From the NCBI GenBank assembly GCA_035533275.1, contig DATLUD010000065.1, forward strand, positions 3,899-67,898: DNA of 64,000 bases, read 5' to 3'. Within the stretch, counting starts at the first letter, position 1. Every line of letters begins with the position of its first letter. The translations under genes and the position numbers were made by a program. Source of the stretch: SCRA01 sp035533275 (GTDB taxonomy: Bacteria; Vulcanimicrobiota; Vulcanimicrobiia; Vulcanimicrobiales; SCRA01). The notes beneath the pieces are model-generated. The model searched no databases. It saw only the letters and a list, made by a program, of their open reading frames with translations, and was not told where the DNA came from. Of the stretch, positions 8,883 to 17,294 are shown piece by piece.

Positions 8883-9538
8883 GCGGGTGCGGGCGGGTTG
8901 GTCGCCGCGAAGATCGCGTAGGCGTCCTCGTCGTGCAGCATCGCCTCCACGACGGCGGCGAGCGGCTCGTAGCGATAGATGCCGGAGAGGATGGCCGTGT
9001 CGCCGATGCCGCTGCGGATCACGAACGTGGGGCGCTGATCGACGCCGTGCGGCGCGAGCGCCGTGAAGTCCGACGTGCTCTCGTAGATCCGCGCGACGAC
9101 GGCGGGGTCGCTCATCTTCTCGGCCAGCGTCTGGGGAGCCAGACCGCCCGCAGCGGCGGCGATCTCGACGGCCGTCTCGCGGCGGCTCACGGGCTTGCCC
9201 TCCCGCAGCGCCGCGCGTGCCAGCGCCAGCCGAACGCGATCGTCGCCGCAGCCCAGCGCTCGCGCGGCCTCCGCCGCGAGGTTGGGCGCGAGCGTGGAGG
9301 TGGAGCGGTCCTCGAGCCATCCGGGGTCGAACGCGACGCCGGCGGCGATCTTGGTGCGCTCGTAGTACCAGGCCTGCAGCTCGCGCGTGTTTCCCAAGGG
9401 ACCACCGCCGCTCAGGATGGCGATCCGCCAATCGACCTCGAAGCGATCGCCGCGTTCATCGCGCAGCCGGGCGAGGGCGTCGTCGGCTACCAGGCACCAC
9501 GACGAGAGGATGTCGAGATAATAGGTGACGTGCAGCAT
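8879..9538 (-). CDS. DsbA-family protein (FrnE/HCCA isomerase-like) with SxxC active site
   Basis: 219 residues of the DsbA/FrnE thioredoxin-fold family: N-terminal strand HVTYYLDILSSWC, a helical insertion, then VDQRPTFVIRS with the cis-Pro, and a C-terminal helix. FrnE-type proteins normally carry CPWC; here the first cysteine is Ser (S12-S-W-C15). A simple dithiol oxidase role is therefore unlikely. A glutathione-dependent or isomerase-like role, as in the related 2-hydroxychromene-2-carboxylate isomerases, is possible. No signal peptide, so cytoplasmic. Convergent with polX. Confidence 0.7.
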   Translation of the reverse strand: MLHVTYYLDILSSWCLVADDALARLRDERGDRFEVDWRIAILSGGGPLGNTRELQAWYYERTKIAAGVAFDPGWLEDRSTSTLAPNLAAEAARALGCGDDRVRLALARAALREGKPVSRRETAVEIAAAAGGLAPQTLAEKMSDPAVVARIYESTSDFTALAPHGVDQRPTFVIRSGIGDTAILSGIYRYEPLAAVVEAMLHDEDAYAIFAATNPPAPA

Positions 9539-9582
9539 CGCGCTCGCACTTCGCGGCGCGATGGGCCCGCTCCCCGCGGCCG

Positions 9583-10962
9583 TCAGGACGTGGTCGCCAG
9601 CGGCACGCGGAAGACGACCGTGGTGCCGAGACCCGGGGCGCCCTCCAGAGCGATGCTGCCCCCCGCGCGCTCGATGGCGCGCTTGGCGATGGCCAGGCCC
9701 AACCCGGCGCCCACGACGTCGCCGCGGGAGTCGCCGCGGAAGAAGCGCTCGAAGGCGTGCGCTCGCTCGTCGGCGGTCATGCCGGGTCCGTGGTCGGCCA
9801 CGCGCACCACGGCATGGCCGCCTTCGCGCGCGACGGAGATCTCCACCGGCGAATGCGGCGCGTACTTGAGCGCGTTGTCGATCACGGCGCGCAGCGCTTC
9901 GCGCAGCTCGCCCTCGTCGGCGTTCACGACGGCCGGGCCGCCTCCGGCGTATCGGATCTCCGTCTGGGGAGCGAGACCGCTGGTCGACTCGGCGACCTCG
10001 GACGCCGTCTGCGCCAGGTCGAAGGTGGATGCCTGGGGCGGCGTGTCGCCGTCGAGGCGCGCCAGGCGCAGCAACCGCTCGATGAGCGTGCGCATCCGCA
10101 CGCCTTCCTCGCCCATGGTCTCGAGGATCTGTCCGGCCACCGCTGGCTCCGCCATCGCGCCGCGGCGCAGCACGTCGATGTAGCCCGCGATCACGGTGAG
10201 AGGGGTGCGCAGCTCGTGGCCCGCGTCGGCGACGAACTGGCGCATGCGCGTCTCCGTGCGCACCCGCTCCTCCATCGCGACCGCCACGCGCTCGGCGGCG
10301 GTGTTGTACGCGGCGGCCAGCGCACCGATCTCGCTGCTCTCGCTCATGGCGAACGTGCGGCGCGAGTAGTCGCCGGCGGCCAGGCGCCCCAGCGCCGAGC
10401 TCACGTCGTTGAGGGGGCGCAGCGCCTGCTGCGCCAGATAGCGCCCCAGCAGCCACGCCGCAACCAACGCCACCGCCACCACGATGAGCATCGTGCGCCA
10501 ATAGGGCATGAGCGTCACCCAGATGAGCGCGAGCGACGGCGCGAAGACGATGAAGCCCCCCGTGACGCGGACCACCGGAGGGCCGTGGCGGCGGTAGTCC
10601 CGGCGGTCCCCGTCGTTGGGGCCCGGAGTACTCCGCGGCTCGGCGGCGACGCGCGGCCCCATCTCGGCGAGGGAGGGGTCGCCGCTGAGCAAGTGGCCGG
10701 CGTCGTCGAAGATGCCCACGCGCAGGCCGATCCCGCCGAGGTTGGCCGCGAGCTGCGGGGCGGCGGACGGGAGATTGATCCCTTGGCGCTCGTAGCGCTC
10801 GACCAGCTCCCGCGCCTGGACGTGCTTGGCCACCAGGACGTCGCGCCCGATGCCGTCGAGCGTGAAGACCAGCAGCAGGGAGGAGACGGCCAAGACCACC
10901 AGCAGCAAGAGGCCCAGGAGGGCCACGTACCAGGCGGTGAGCCGGCTCGCGAGCGAGCTCAT
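9583..10962 (-). CDS. Two-component sensor histidine kinase
   Basis: 459 residues. A first membrane span (about residues 8-33), a periplasmic part of some 130 residues, a second span (about 155-185), a HAMP linker (LRPLNDVSSALGRLAAGDY), the HisKA box FVADAGHELRTPLTVIAGY with the phosphorylated His, and a HATPase domain with NALKYAPHS, DHGPGM and GAGLGLAIAKR. It belongs to the CpxA/BaeS-like class. The start overlaps the response regulator stop as ATGA. Together with the Spy-like gene upstream this forms an envelope-sensing module. Confidence 0.93.
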   Translation of the reverse strand: MSSLASRLTAWYVALLGLLLLVVLAVSSLLLVFTLDGIGRDVLVAKHVQARELVERYERQGINLPSAAPQLAANLGGIGLRVGIFDDAGHLLSGDPSLAEMGPRVAAEPRSTPGPNDGDRRDYRRHGPPVVRVTGGFIVFAPSLALIWVTLMPYWRTMLIVVAVALVAAWLLGRYLAQQALRPLNDVSSALGRLAAGDYSRRTFAMSESSEIGALAAAYNTAAERVAVAMEERVRTETRMRQFVADAGHELRTPLTVIAGYIDVLRRGAMAEPAVAGQILETMGEEGVRMRTLIERLLRLARLDGDTPPQASTFDLAQTASEVAESTSGLAPQTEIRYAGGGPAVVNADEGELREALRAVIDNALKYAPHSPVEISVAREGGHAVVRVADHGPGMTADERAHAFERFFRGDSRGDVVGAGLGLAIAKRAIERAGGSIALEGAPGLGTTVVFRVPLATTS

Positions 10963-11630
10963 GCGCCGCCGTTCTGGCGCAGGGCGTATCCCACCCCGCG
11001 CACGGTGTGGATCAGCGCAGGCTCCCCGCCGGCGTCGAGCTTGGCGCGCAGGTACGAGACGTAGGTCTCGACGATGCTGGGGTTGCCCTCGAAGTCGTGC
11101 CCCCACACCGCGTCGAGCAGCTGCTCCTTGCCCCAGACGCGGCGCGGCTCGCGCAGAAAGACCAGCAGCAGATCGTATTCGCGCGGCGTCAGGTCGATGT
11201 GCCGGTCGCCGCGGCGCACGTCGCGACGGTCCAAGTCCACGTAGACGTCGGCGTAGCGCAGCGTCTCCGCCGCGGCCAGGCGGGGGCGGCGCAGCGCTGC
11301 GCTCAGGCGCGCCAGCAGCTCCTCGAAGGCGAAGGGCTTTGGCAGGTAGTCATCGGCGCCGCGCGTGAGCCCGGCCACGCGGTCGGTAAGATCGCCGCGC
11401 GCGGTGAGCATGAGGATCGGCGCCTCGGTCAGCCGGCGCAGCATCGGCAGCAGCGCGAAGCCGTCGATCTTCGGCATCATCACGTCGAGGACGACCACGT
11501 CGGGCTCCCACTCGCGCACGAGCGCGAGGGCCGCCTGTCCGTCCGCCGCGCAGCGAACCTGGTAGCCCTCGCGCCCGAGCCCGATCTCGAGCATCTCGCG
11601 GATGTGCCGCTCGTCGTCGACGACGGCCAC
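10959..11630 (-). CDS. OmpR/PhoB-family response regulator
   Basis: 223 residues: a receiver domain with the acidic pair VVDDE, phospho-acceptor D49 in VVVLDVMMPKIDG, MLTARG and the conserved Lys in LPKPF, then a winged-helix domain with LTPREYDLLLVFL, VWGHDFEGNPSIVETYVSYLRAKL and VRGVGYAL. GTG at 11630 is the only usual start after the upstream in-frame stop, which gives an unusually short lead before the first strand. It sits between the Spy-like gene and the kinase in one minus-strand operon. Confidence 0.93.
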   Translation of the reverse strand: MAVVDDERHIREMLEIGLGREGYQVRCAADGQAALALVREWEPDVVVLDVMMPKIDGFALLPMLRRLTEAPILMLTARGDLTDRVAGLTRGADDYLPKPFAFEELLARLSAALRRPRLAAAETLRYADVYVDLDRRDVRRGDRHIDLTPREYDLLLVFLREPRRVWGKEQLLDAVWGHDFEGNPSIVETYVSYLRAKLDAGGEPALIHTVRGVGYALRQNGGA

Positions 11631-11660
11631 CCGCGGCCCTTGACTCTCGCTACTGATCGT

Positions 11661-12293
11661 CTACCCTTTCTGATGCATGGAGAGGATGAGCAGGAAGCGT
11701 CCCGCATCGCCCGGTCCCCGGCGTTCGGCGCGCGCGGCCATCTTCGACGAGAGGGCGTCGAGCTTCTGCTGCTGCTCGGCCGTGAGGATCGGACGCAGCT
11801 GCTGCGAGGTGGAGGCGGCGATCTGGCGCTCCTGGCTGGTCATGCTCTCGCGCTTGGCCAGCACGGCCTTGCTCTCGTCCGGCGTCAGCAGCGCGTCGAT
11901 CTGCTGGGCGCCCTGATCGAAGATCGGCTTGACGTTGGCGCGCATGGCGCTCCAGCGCTCGCGGGGGTTCTGGGAGGGGCCGGCCGGGGCGGAACCGCGC
12001 AGCGAGTGGAGCTGCTGGCGGACCTGCGCGGCGATCGCATCCACGCGCTGGCGATGATCGGCGCTCAGGGCGCCCAGCGCGGCGTCGCGCGTTTGGAGGT
12101 CCAGGGCATGGAGCTTCTGGCGGCCATCGCGCAGGATCGGCATCGCTTGCTGCCGCTCCTGCGGCGTGAGATGGAGGACTCGAAGGAAGAAGGCGGGATG
12201 ATGACCGCCCCCCTGCTCGGCCGCTACGCCGGCGAGGACGGGCGCCGCCGAGAAGACGGCGACGACGAGGAGCAACGTGAGGAGTGCTTTCAT
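11661..12293 (-). CDS. Spy/CpxP-like periplasmic LTXXQ-type protein
   Basis: 210 residues with a signal peptide (MKALLTLLLVVAVFSAAPVLA). The mature part is helical, rich in Gln and Arg, with repeated LTPQERQQ, LTPDESK and LTAEQQQKLD units, which is the LTXXQ pattern of Spy/CpxP periplasmic chaperones and stress sensors. It leads the operon with the response regulator and kinase, as cpxP lies beside cpxRA in enterobacteria. A negative feedback role on the kinase is a reasonable inference. It is longer than E. coli Spy. Confidence 0.8.
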   Translation of the reverse strand: MKALLTLLLVVAVFSAAPVLAGVAAEQGGGHHPAFFLRVLHLTPQERQQAMPILRDGRQKLHALDLQTRDAALGALSADHRQRVDAIAAQVRQQLHSLRGSAPAGPSQNPRERWSAMRANVKPIFDQGAQQIDALLTPDESKAVLAKRESMTSQERQIAASTSQQLRPILTAEQQQKLDALSSKMAARAERRGPGDAGRFLLILSMHQKG

Positions 12294-12319
12294 GCAACTG
12301 ATCGTACGGTCGGGGCCTG

Positions 12320-12348
12320 GGATTGGACTGAGAAATCCCTGAAGGATT
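12320..12348. promoter_or_regulatory. GGATT half-site cluster in divergent intergenic region (weak candidate)
   Basis: Between the Spy-like gene (minus) and the peptide-binding gene (plus) three copies of a five-base element occur: GGATT at 12320-12324, its complement AATCC at 12334-12338 and GGATT at 12344-12348. The two GGATT copies are direct repeats 24 bases apart. OmpR-family regulators bind direct repeats, so this may be the site of the neighbouring regulator. Short elements like this also arise by chance. Confidence 0.25.
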
Positions 12349-12450
12349 CGGTAAGATCGGCCACATGTGGAGAGGAACGCCCCCTTCCTGCGCCAACTCT
12401 CACCCCCTTACACGGCCTCGTACACCGGCAAATTGCCTCATGGAGGACCT

Positions 12451-13977
12451 ATGCCTCGTCGCATCCTTGCCGCTCTTCTGGCTGCCGCGTTTCTCGGGGG
12501 AGCCTCCCTCGCCGGCGCCCAGCCAGCGCGTGCCCAATCCGACAGCGATACGCTCACGATCTCGCAGGGCGTCGACGCGGACACCCTGGATCCGCTGACC
12601 ACGCCGGTCACCACCACCGACAACATCACGTTCCAGATCTTCGACGGGTTGTTGGCGCACGATCCGCACGGCAAGCTGTTGCCGGCGCTGGCGACGTCGT
12701 GGAAGCAGATCTCCCCGGACAAGTGGGAGTTCAAGCTCCGCCACGGCGTGACGTTCTCCAACGGCGACCCGTTCACCAGCGCCGACGTGAAGTTCACGGT
12801 CGAGAAGGTGCTCGACCCGGCCTTCAAGTCGCAGAAGCGCAACCGCGTCAGCACGATCTCGGAAGTGCTGACGCCGGATCCCTACACCGTGATCTACGTG
12901 ACCAAGCAGCCTTCGGCCATCATGCCGGGGCGTCCCTACGACCTGCGCATCGTGGACGCCAAGTATTGGAAGGAGCACGGTGACGCCTACATGGCCGACC
13001 ACCCGATGGGCACGGGCGCGTACGTGCTCAAGGAGTGGCGCAAGGACGACCGCATCGTCCTGACGGCGCGCAAGGGCTATTGGGGGGGCGACGCGGCCGT
13101 CAAGACCGTGATCTTCAAACCGATGCCTGAGGCTGCTTCGCGCGTGGCCGCCTTGCAGACCGGCGACACCGACATCATCACCAACGTGCCCACGCAGAAC
13201 GCCGAGCAGATCGCCAACGGCCGCACCACCAAGCTGGGAACGGTGCGCAGTGACCGCGTCCTGTTCATCGCTTTCAACACGCAGAAGCCCGGCATTCAGC
13301 AGAACGTCTACTTCCGGCAGGCGCTCAACTACGCGGTCGACATCCCGGCGATCGTGAAGACCGTGCTCAAGGGTCACGCCTATCCGCTCCAGAACGGGCC
13401 GATCCCGCCCGGCTTCGTCGGCTACGATCCCAAGCTGCCTTCGTACAGCTACGACCCCGCCAAGGCCAAGGAGCTTTTGAAGAAGGCCGGCGTGACCGGC
13501 CCGCTCAACCTGACGCTCTGGTCGCCCTCCGGCCGCTACAACATGGATAAGGAAGTGGCCGAGGCCGTCGCCGGTCAGCTCTCCGCGGTCGGCGTCAACG
13601 CCACGGTGCGGACCCAGGAGTGGACGAACTACGTCGGCGCCGTCGTCCACAAGACCATGGTGCCCATGTACCTGCTGGGCTGGGGCAACGACACCTACGA
13701 CGCCGACGACACCCTGTCGTCGCTCTTCACCAGCACCTATCCGATCTCGACGTGGGGCACGCCGGAGACGGACAAGATGATCGCCGAGGCCCGGGTGGAG
13801 ACCGATCCCACCAAGCGCGCGGCGCTCTACGCGAAAGTCCTGAGCGTGGTCCACGAGCAGGCGCCCTGGCTCTTCCTCTTCGAGTACCAGGACCTCTACG
13901 GGATCAACAAGCGCGTCGACTTCCAGCCGCGGACCGACGAGCTGATCATCTGCCACGACATCGCGTGGGCCAAGTAA
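12451..13977 (+). CDS. Peptide/nickel-type ABC transporter substrate-binding protein (SBP family 5)
   Basis: 508 residues, usual length for DppA/OppA-like proteins. Signal peptide MPRRILAALLAAAFLGGASLAG with cleavage near AQA/AQS. Family pattern: ISQGVDADTLDPLTTP, FDGLLAHDPHGKLLPALATSWK, WEFKLRHGVTFSNGDPFTSADVKFTVEKV, and RQALNYAVDIPAIVKTVL. ATG at 12451 follows TGGAGGACCT. It binds a peptide-like or other small ligand in the periplasm for the two permeases downstream. The substrate cannot be told from sequence. Confidence 0.93.
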   Translation: MPRRILAALLAAAFLGGASLAGAQPARAQSDSDTLTISQGVDADTLDPLTTPVTTTDNITFQIFDGLLAHDPHGKLLPALATSWKQISPDKWEFKLRHGVTFSNGDPFTSADVKFTVEKVLDPAFKSQKRNRVSTISEVLTPDPYTVIYVTKQPSAIMPGRPYDLRIVDAKYWKEHGDAYMADHPMGTGAYVLKEWRKDDRIVLTARKGYWGGDAAVKTVIFKPMPEAASRVAALQTGDTDIITNVPTQNAEQIANGRTTKLGTVRSDRVLFIAFNTQKPGIQQNVYFRQALNYAVDIPAIVKTVLKGHAYPLQNGPIPPGFVGYDPKLPSYSYDPAKAKELLKKAGVTGPLNLTLWSPSGRYNMDKEVAEAVAGQLSAVGVNATVRTQEWTNYVGAVVHKTMVPMYLLGWGNDTYDADDTLSSLFTSTYPISTWGTPETDKMIAEARVETDPTKRAALYAKVLSVVHEQAPWLFLFEYQDLYGINKRVDFQPRTDELIICHDIAWAK

Positions 13978-13997
13978 CGCCTTAGCGTTCTGGTCTC

Positions 13998-14026
13998 GGG
14001 GACCCCGACCAAAGGTCGGGGTCCCC
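13998..14026. terminator. Strong intergenic hairpin between binding protein and permease genes
   Basis: Perfect 13-bp stem GGGGACCCCGACC / GGTCGGGGTCCCC with an AAA loop, 21 bases after the binding-protein stop. No T-tract follows, so it looks more like an mRNA-stabilising or partial-termination hairpin that lets the binding protein be made in excess over the permeases, as in other SBP operons. Confidence 0.7.
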
Positions 14027-14095
14027 GCACGCGTCGTGAGCGGCACGTGCAACCCGGGCCGAGCGGTCCGGAGCCTTGGGAGCGAGTGGGGAGTA

Positions 14096-15013
14096 ATGGC
14101 GGCATATCTGGTGCGGCGTTTTTTCGGGGCTCTGGTGGTCCTGGGCGGCGTCGCCGTGGCGGTGTTCCTCATTCTGCACTTGACCGGCGACCCGGCGCTG
14201 GTGATGCTGCCGCCCGACGCCTCCCGGCAGGACATCATCAACTTCCGTCACGAGTATGGTTTCGACAAGCCGGTGCTCGTGCAGTTCGCCGTCTTCGCGG
14301 CGCACGCGGTGCGCGGCGACTTCGGCACCTCGATCCGCCACGGCGATCCGGCCATGTCGCTGGCGCTGCAGCGCCTGCCCGCCACGGCGGAGCTGGCGTT
14401 CGCGGCGCTGGTGCTCGCCGTTGTGGTCGCCATCCCCGCGGGCATCATCGCGGCGCAGAAGCGGGAGAGCCCGCTCGACTACCTGGTGCGCTTGCTCGCG
14501 CTGATCGGGCAGGCGGCCCCCGTCTACTGGCTGGGGATCATGCTGATCCTCGTCTTCGGGGTCGGCTTGCAGTGGTTCCCCATCGGCGGCCGCGGCGGCT
14601 GGGATCACCTGGTGCTTCCCACGTTCACGCTGGGCGCGTTCACGGCGGCGAAGCTCATGCGCATCACGCGCTCGGGGATGCTTGACGTCTCGCGCTTGGA
14701 CTACGTGCGCACGGCCTGGGCCAAGGGTCTCGCGCCGCTCGCCGTGACGCTCAAGCACACCCTGCGCAACGCCGTGCTGCCCATCGTCACCGTCATCGGC
14801 CTCGAGCTGGGGAACCTGCTCTCGGGCGCCGTCATCACGGAGACCATCTTCTCGTGGCCGGGCATCGGGCGCCTGGCCGTCCAAGCGATCTACGACCGCG
14901 ACTACCCCGTGGTCGAAGCCATCGTCGTGCTCACCGCGGCGATCTTCGTCGGCATCAATCTCCTGGTCGACATCACCTACGCCGCACTCGACCCGCGGGT
15001 GACCTACGGTTAG
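14096..15013 (+). CDS. Peptide-type ABC transporter permease 1 (DppB-like)
   Basis: 305 residues. N-terminal span AAYLVRRFFGALVVLGGVA, then GDPALVMLP, RHEYGFDKPVLVQF, the DFGTSIRHG motif, and the EAA-type loop YVRTAWAKGLAPLAVTLKHTLRNAVLP, all characteristic of DppB/OppB. Six spans expected. ATG at 14096 chosen because it begins the first membrane helix. It forms the channel with the DppC-like protein encoded one base after its stop. Confidence 0.92.
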   Translation: MAAYLVRRFFGALVVLGGVAVAVFLILHLTGDPALVMLPPDASRQDIINFRHEYGFDKPVLVQFAVFAAHAVRGDFGTSIRHGDPAMSLALQRLPATAELAFAALVLAVVVAIPAGIIAAQKRESPLDYLVRLLALIGQAAPVYWLGIMLILVFGVGLQWFPIGGRGGWDHLVLPTFTLGAFTAAKLMRITRSGMLDVSRLDYVRTAWAKGLAPLAVTLKHTLRNAVLPIVTVIGLELGNLLSGAVITETIFSWPGIGRLAVQAIYDRDYPVVEAIVVLTAAIFVGINLLVDITYAALDPRVTYG

Positions 15014-15014
15014 C

Positions 15015-15920
15015 ATGACGACGTTCGAAGCCGCAACCGCCGCCGCCGGCGAGCAAGCCTTCTCCCAGCGCCGCTACCAGGCGTTGCGCAACTTCTTGCG
15101 CAGCCGTGCCGCGCTCTTCGGCGGCGCGGTGGTGGCCTTGCTGCTGATCTGCGCCGTCTTCGCGCCGTGGCTGGCTCCCCACGACCCGCGCCTGCAGAAC
15201 CTCAACCTGGGATCGCTGCCGCCCATCTGGGCGCACGGCGGGAAGGCCGGGTACTGGCTCGGCACGGACGAGCTGGGGCGCGACATCCTCTCGCGCATCA
15301 TCTACGGGGCGCGCCTCTCGGCCACGGTGGCGTTCTCGGTGGTGATCATCGGAAGCGTCATCGGCGTCAGCCTCGGCTTGATCTCCGGTTACGTCGGCGG
15401 CTGGATCGACGACGTGATCATGCGCATCGCCGACATCCAGCTGGCCTTCCCGTACGTGCTGCTGGCCATCGCCGTCATCGGCGTGGTAGGCGCGAACGTC
15501 TACACGATCATCGGCGTCATCGGCGTCACGTCGTGGGTGCAGTACGTGCGCGTGGTGCGCTCCGAGGTGATCTCGCTGCGCGAGCGCGAGTTCGTCCAAG
15601 CCGCGCACGCCATCGGCTGCGCGCCGCTGCGCATCATCTTCCGCCACGTGCTGCCCAACGTGACCTCGTCCGTGACGGTCATCGCCACCTTCGAGCTCGC
15701 CCGGGCCATCATCTTCGAGGCGGCGCTCTCGTTCCTGGGCCTGGGCGTCTCGCCGGCGACGCCGTCTTGGGGCAACATGCTGGCGGAGGGGCGCCAGTAT
15801 CTCGATACGGCATGGTGGATGGGCACGTTCCCGGGCCTGGCCATCATGCTCACGGTGCTGGGTGTCAACGTCTTGGGCGACGGTCTGCGCGACGCCCTCG
15901 ATCCCAGTCTGATGCCGTGA
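15015..15920 (+). CDS. Peptide-type ABC transporter permease 2 (DppC-like)
   Basis: 301 residues. The cytoplasmic N-terminus and first span (RSRAALFGGAVVALLLICAVF) are followed by WLAPHDP, the GTDELGRDILSRIIYGARLS motif typical of DppC/OppC, and the docking loop REFVQAAHAIGCAPLRIIFRHVLPNV. It pairs with the DppB-like protein. No DppD/DppF-type ATPase genes follow; the next gene is a small membrane protein, so the ATPases must be encoded elsewhere. The stop overlaps the next start as GTGA. Confidence 0.93.
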   Translation: MTTFEAATAAAGEQAFSQRRYQALRNFLRSRAALFGGAVVALLLICAVFAPWLAPHDPRLQNLNLGSLPPIWAHGGKAGYWLGTDELGRDILSRIIYGARLSATVAFSVVIIGSVIGVSLGLISGYVGGWIDDVIMRIADIQLAFPYVLLAIAVIGVVGANVYTIIGVIGVTSWVQYVRVVRSEVISLREREFVQAAHAIGCAPLRIIFRHVLPNVTSSVTVIATFELARAIIFEAALSFLGLGVSPATPSWGNMLAEGRQYLDTAWWMGTFPGLAIMLTVLGVNVLGDGLRDALDPSLMP

Positions 15921-16387
15921 TCTCGCCCGGCCGGGCGTTGGCCCCGTATGCCGGCGTCGTCGGGGCGATCGCGCTGGTCGGCTTCGCGATCGACGTCCCG
16001 GCGCTCTGGATACCGTTGCTGGCCTTCGGGTTCGCCGCGTTCGTCATGGTGGAGACCCAGCAGCGCGGCGTGGTGAGCTATCACAAGGGATGGTGGGTCC
16101 GCCCCACCGTCTTCGCCGCCATCGGCACGCTGGTGGTCGCGCTGCTCTGGCTGGCGGGCTCGCCGGGGCGGCTCGTCCGGCTGGAGTCGGTGCTGGTGCT
16201 GGGAATGTTCTGGGTGACGATGCCGTGGTCGCTCTTCGGTCCGTGGGCCAAGTACTACGGCTACGCGCTGCTGCTCGTGGCGGTGGTGGCGGCCTTCGTC
16301 TCGGGCCTGGGCGCGGGGTACTACGCGCTCGCGGTGGGCGGGGGGAGCCTGCTCTACTCGCTGGTGCTGCGCTTCAGCCGCGCGTAG
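15917..16387 (+). CDS. Small membrane protein of unknown function
   Basis: 156 residues, four or five hydrophobic segments, including LAPYAGVVGAIALVGFAID and YYGYALLLVAVVAAFVSGLG. No family recognised. The GTG start overlaps the stop of the DppC-like permease, so it is the last gene of that operon. Its 3' end overlaps the convergent nickel/cobalt permease by 14 bases. It could be an accessory part of the importer, but no direct evidence shows this. Confidence 0.55.
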   Translation: MISPGRALAPYAGVVGAIALVGFAIDVPALWIPLLAFGFAAFVMVETQQRGVVSYHKGWWVRPTVFAAIGTLVVALLWLAGSPGRLVRLESVLVLGMFWVTMPWSLFGPWAKYYGYALLLVAVVAAFVSGLGAGYYALAVGGGSLLYSLVLRFSRA

Positions 16388-17195
16388 GCGCGTCGGCGGC
16401 GGTCGCCGCGCGCTTGGCGGTGGCCATCGTCCAGGCGAAGACGGCCAACAGCGCGGCCACCAGCGTGGCGCTCACGGCCAGGTCGGGGACGGGCGGATGC
16501 CACCCCAGGAGCTGGGCCAGCTCGAAGAGGGCGACCCCCACGGCCAGCCCCGTCACGGCGACGGACCAGCGGCGGGTCACCCGCTCCGCGTCGCCCGTGG
16601 GGCGCGTGCAGAGGCGGTGGACCAGGAAGCTGTCGAGCGTGTCCGTGGCGGCCATCCCCAGGCAGAACGCGGCGCCGACGACGAGCGCGGCGGCCACGCC
16701 CCCCGTGGTGAGCGCGAGCGCGTACGCCGCCACTTGGCTCGAGGTGTCGAACCCCAGGCCGAAGAGCAAGCCCACGGGAATCGCGGCGTAGGCGCTCTCG
16801 GCGTGGCGCAGGCGGTGGGGCAGCAGCGACGTCCGGAAACCGTGCGCGTGTCCCCCACGCCGGCTGCGGTTCAAGGCGTAGAGGTTGAGCCCCGCCAGGA
16901 TCAGCAGCACGGCGACGCTGACCCACGTCCCGATCCGCTCCAAGGCGGCCGCGTGCGCCGAGAAGCGGCTGCCGATGAAACCGACCCCCGCGGCGATGGC
17001 CAGCACCATCAGCGAGTGGCCGCCGGCGAAGAGCGTGCCGCTGAAGCGGCTGAGCGCCGGGTGACGCCGGAGGGAGTTGCGCGTCACGTTGTCGATGGCG
17101 GCCAGGTGGTCGGGGTCGGCTCCGTGTCGCAGTCCCAGCGCGAAGACGGTGACGGCGACGACGCCGAGGCTGTGGGAAACCGCACCTGGTTCCAT
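16374..17195 (-). CDS. Nickel/cobalt permease (NiCoT/HoxN-like)
   Basis: 273 residues with about seven spans. The hallmark HX4DH motif of the NiCoT family is present as RHGADPDHLAAIDNVTR near residue 23, followed by GTLFAGGHSLMVLA, and in the C-terminal half LLFGLGFDTSSQVAAYAL and LGMAATDTLDS, all family signatures. It imports Ni2+ or Co2+ across the inner membrane. No nickel enzyme or cobalamin gene is beside it. ATG at 17195 chosen; a GTG two codons upstream is possible. Confidence 0.9.
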   Translation of the reverse strand: MEPGAVSHSLGVVAVTVFALGLRHGADPDHLAAIDNVTRNSLRRHPALSRFSGTLFAGGHSLMVLAIAAGVGFIGSRFSAHAAALERIGTWVSVAVLLILAGLNLYALNRSRRGGHAHGFRTSLLPHRLRHAESAYAAIPVGLLFGLGFDTSSQVAAYALALTTGGVAAALVVGAAFCLGMAATDTLDSFLVHRLCTRPTGDAERVTRRWSVAVTGLAVGVALFELAQLLGWHPPVPDLAVSATLVAALLAVFAWTMATAKRAATAADAPTRG

Positions 17196-17294
17196 CGCCA
17201 CGCCTTCGGACGAGCCCGGCGGCAACCCTCCGTTTGCCGCGGCGCGCCCGCCTGCGGGAATGGGCGCGCCGGTGGGGGAATCGGGGGCCAACTC

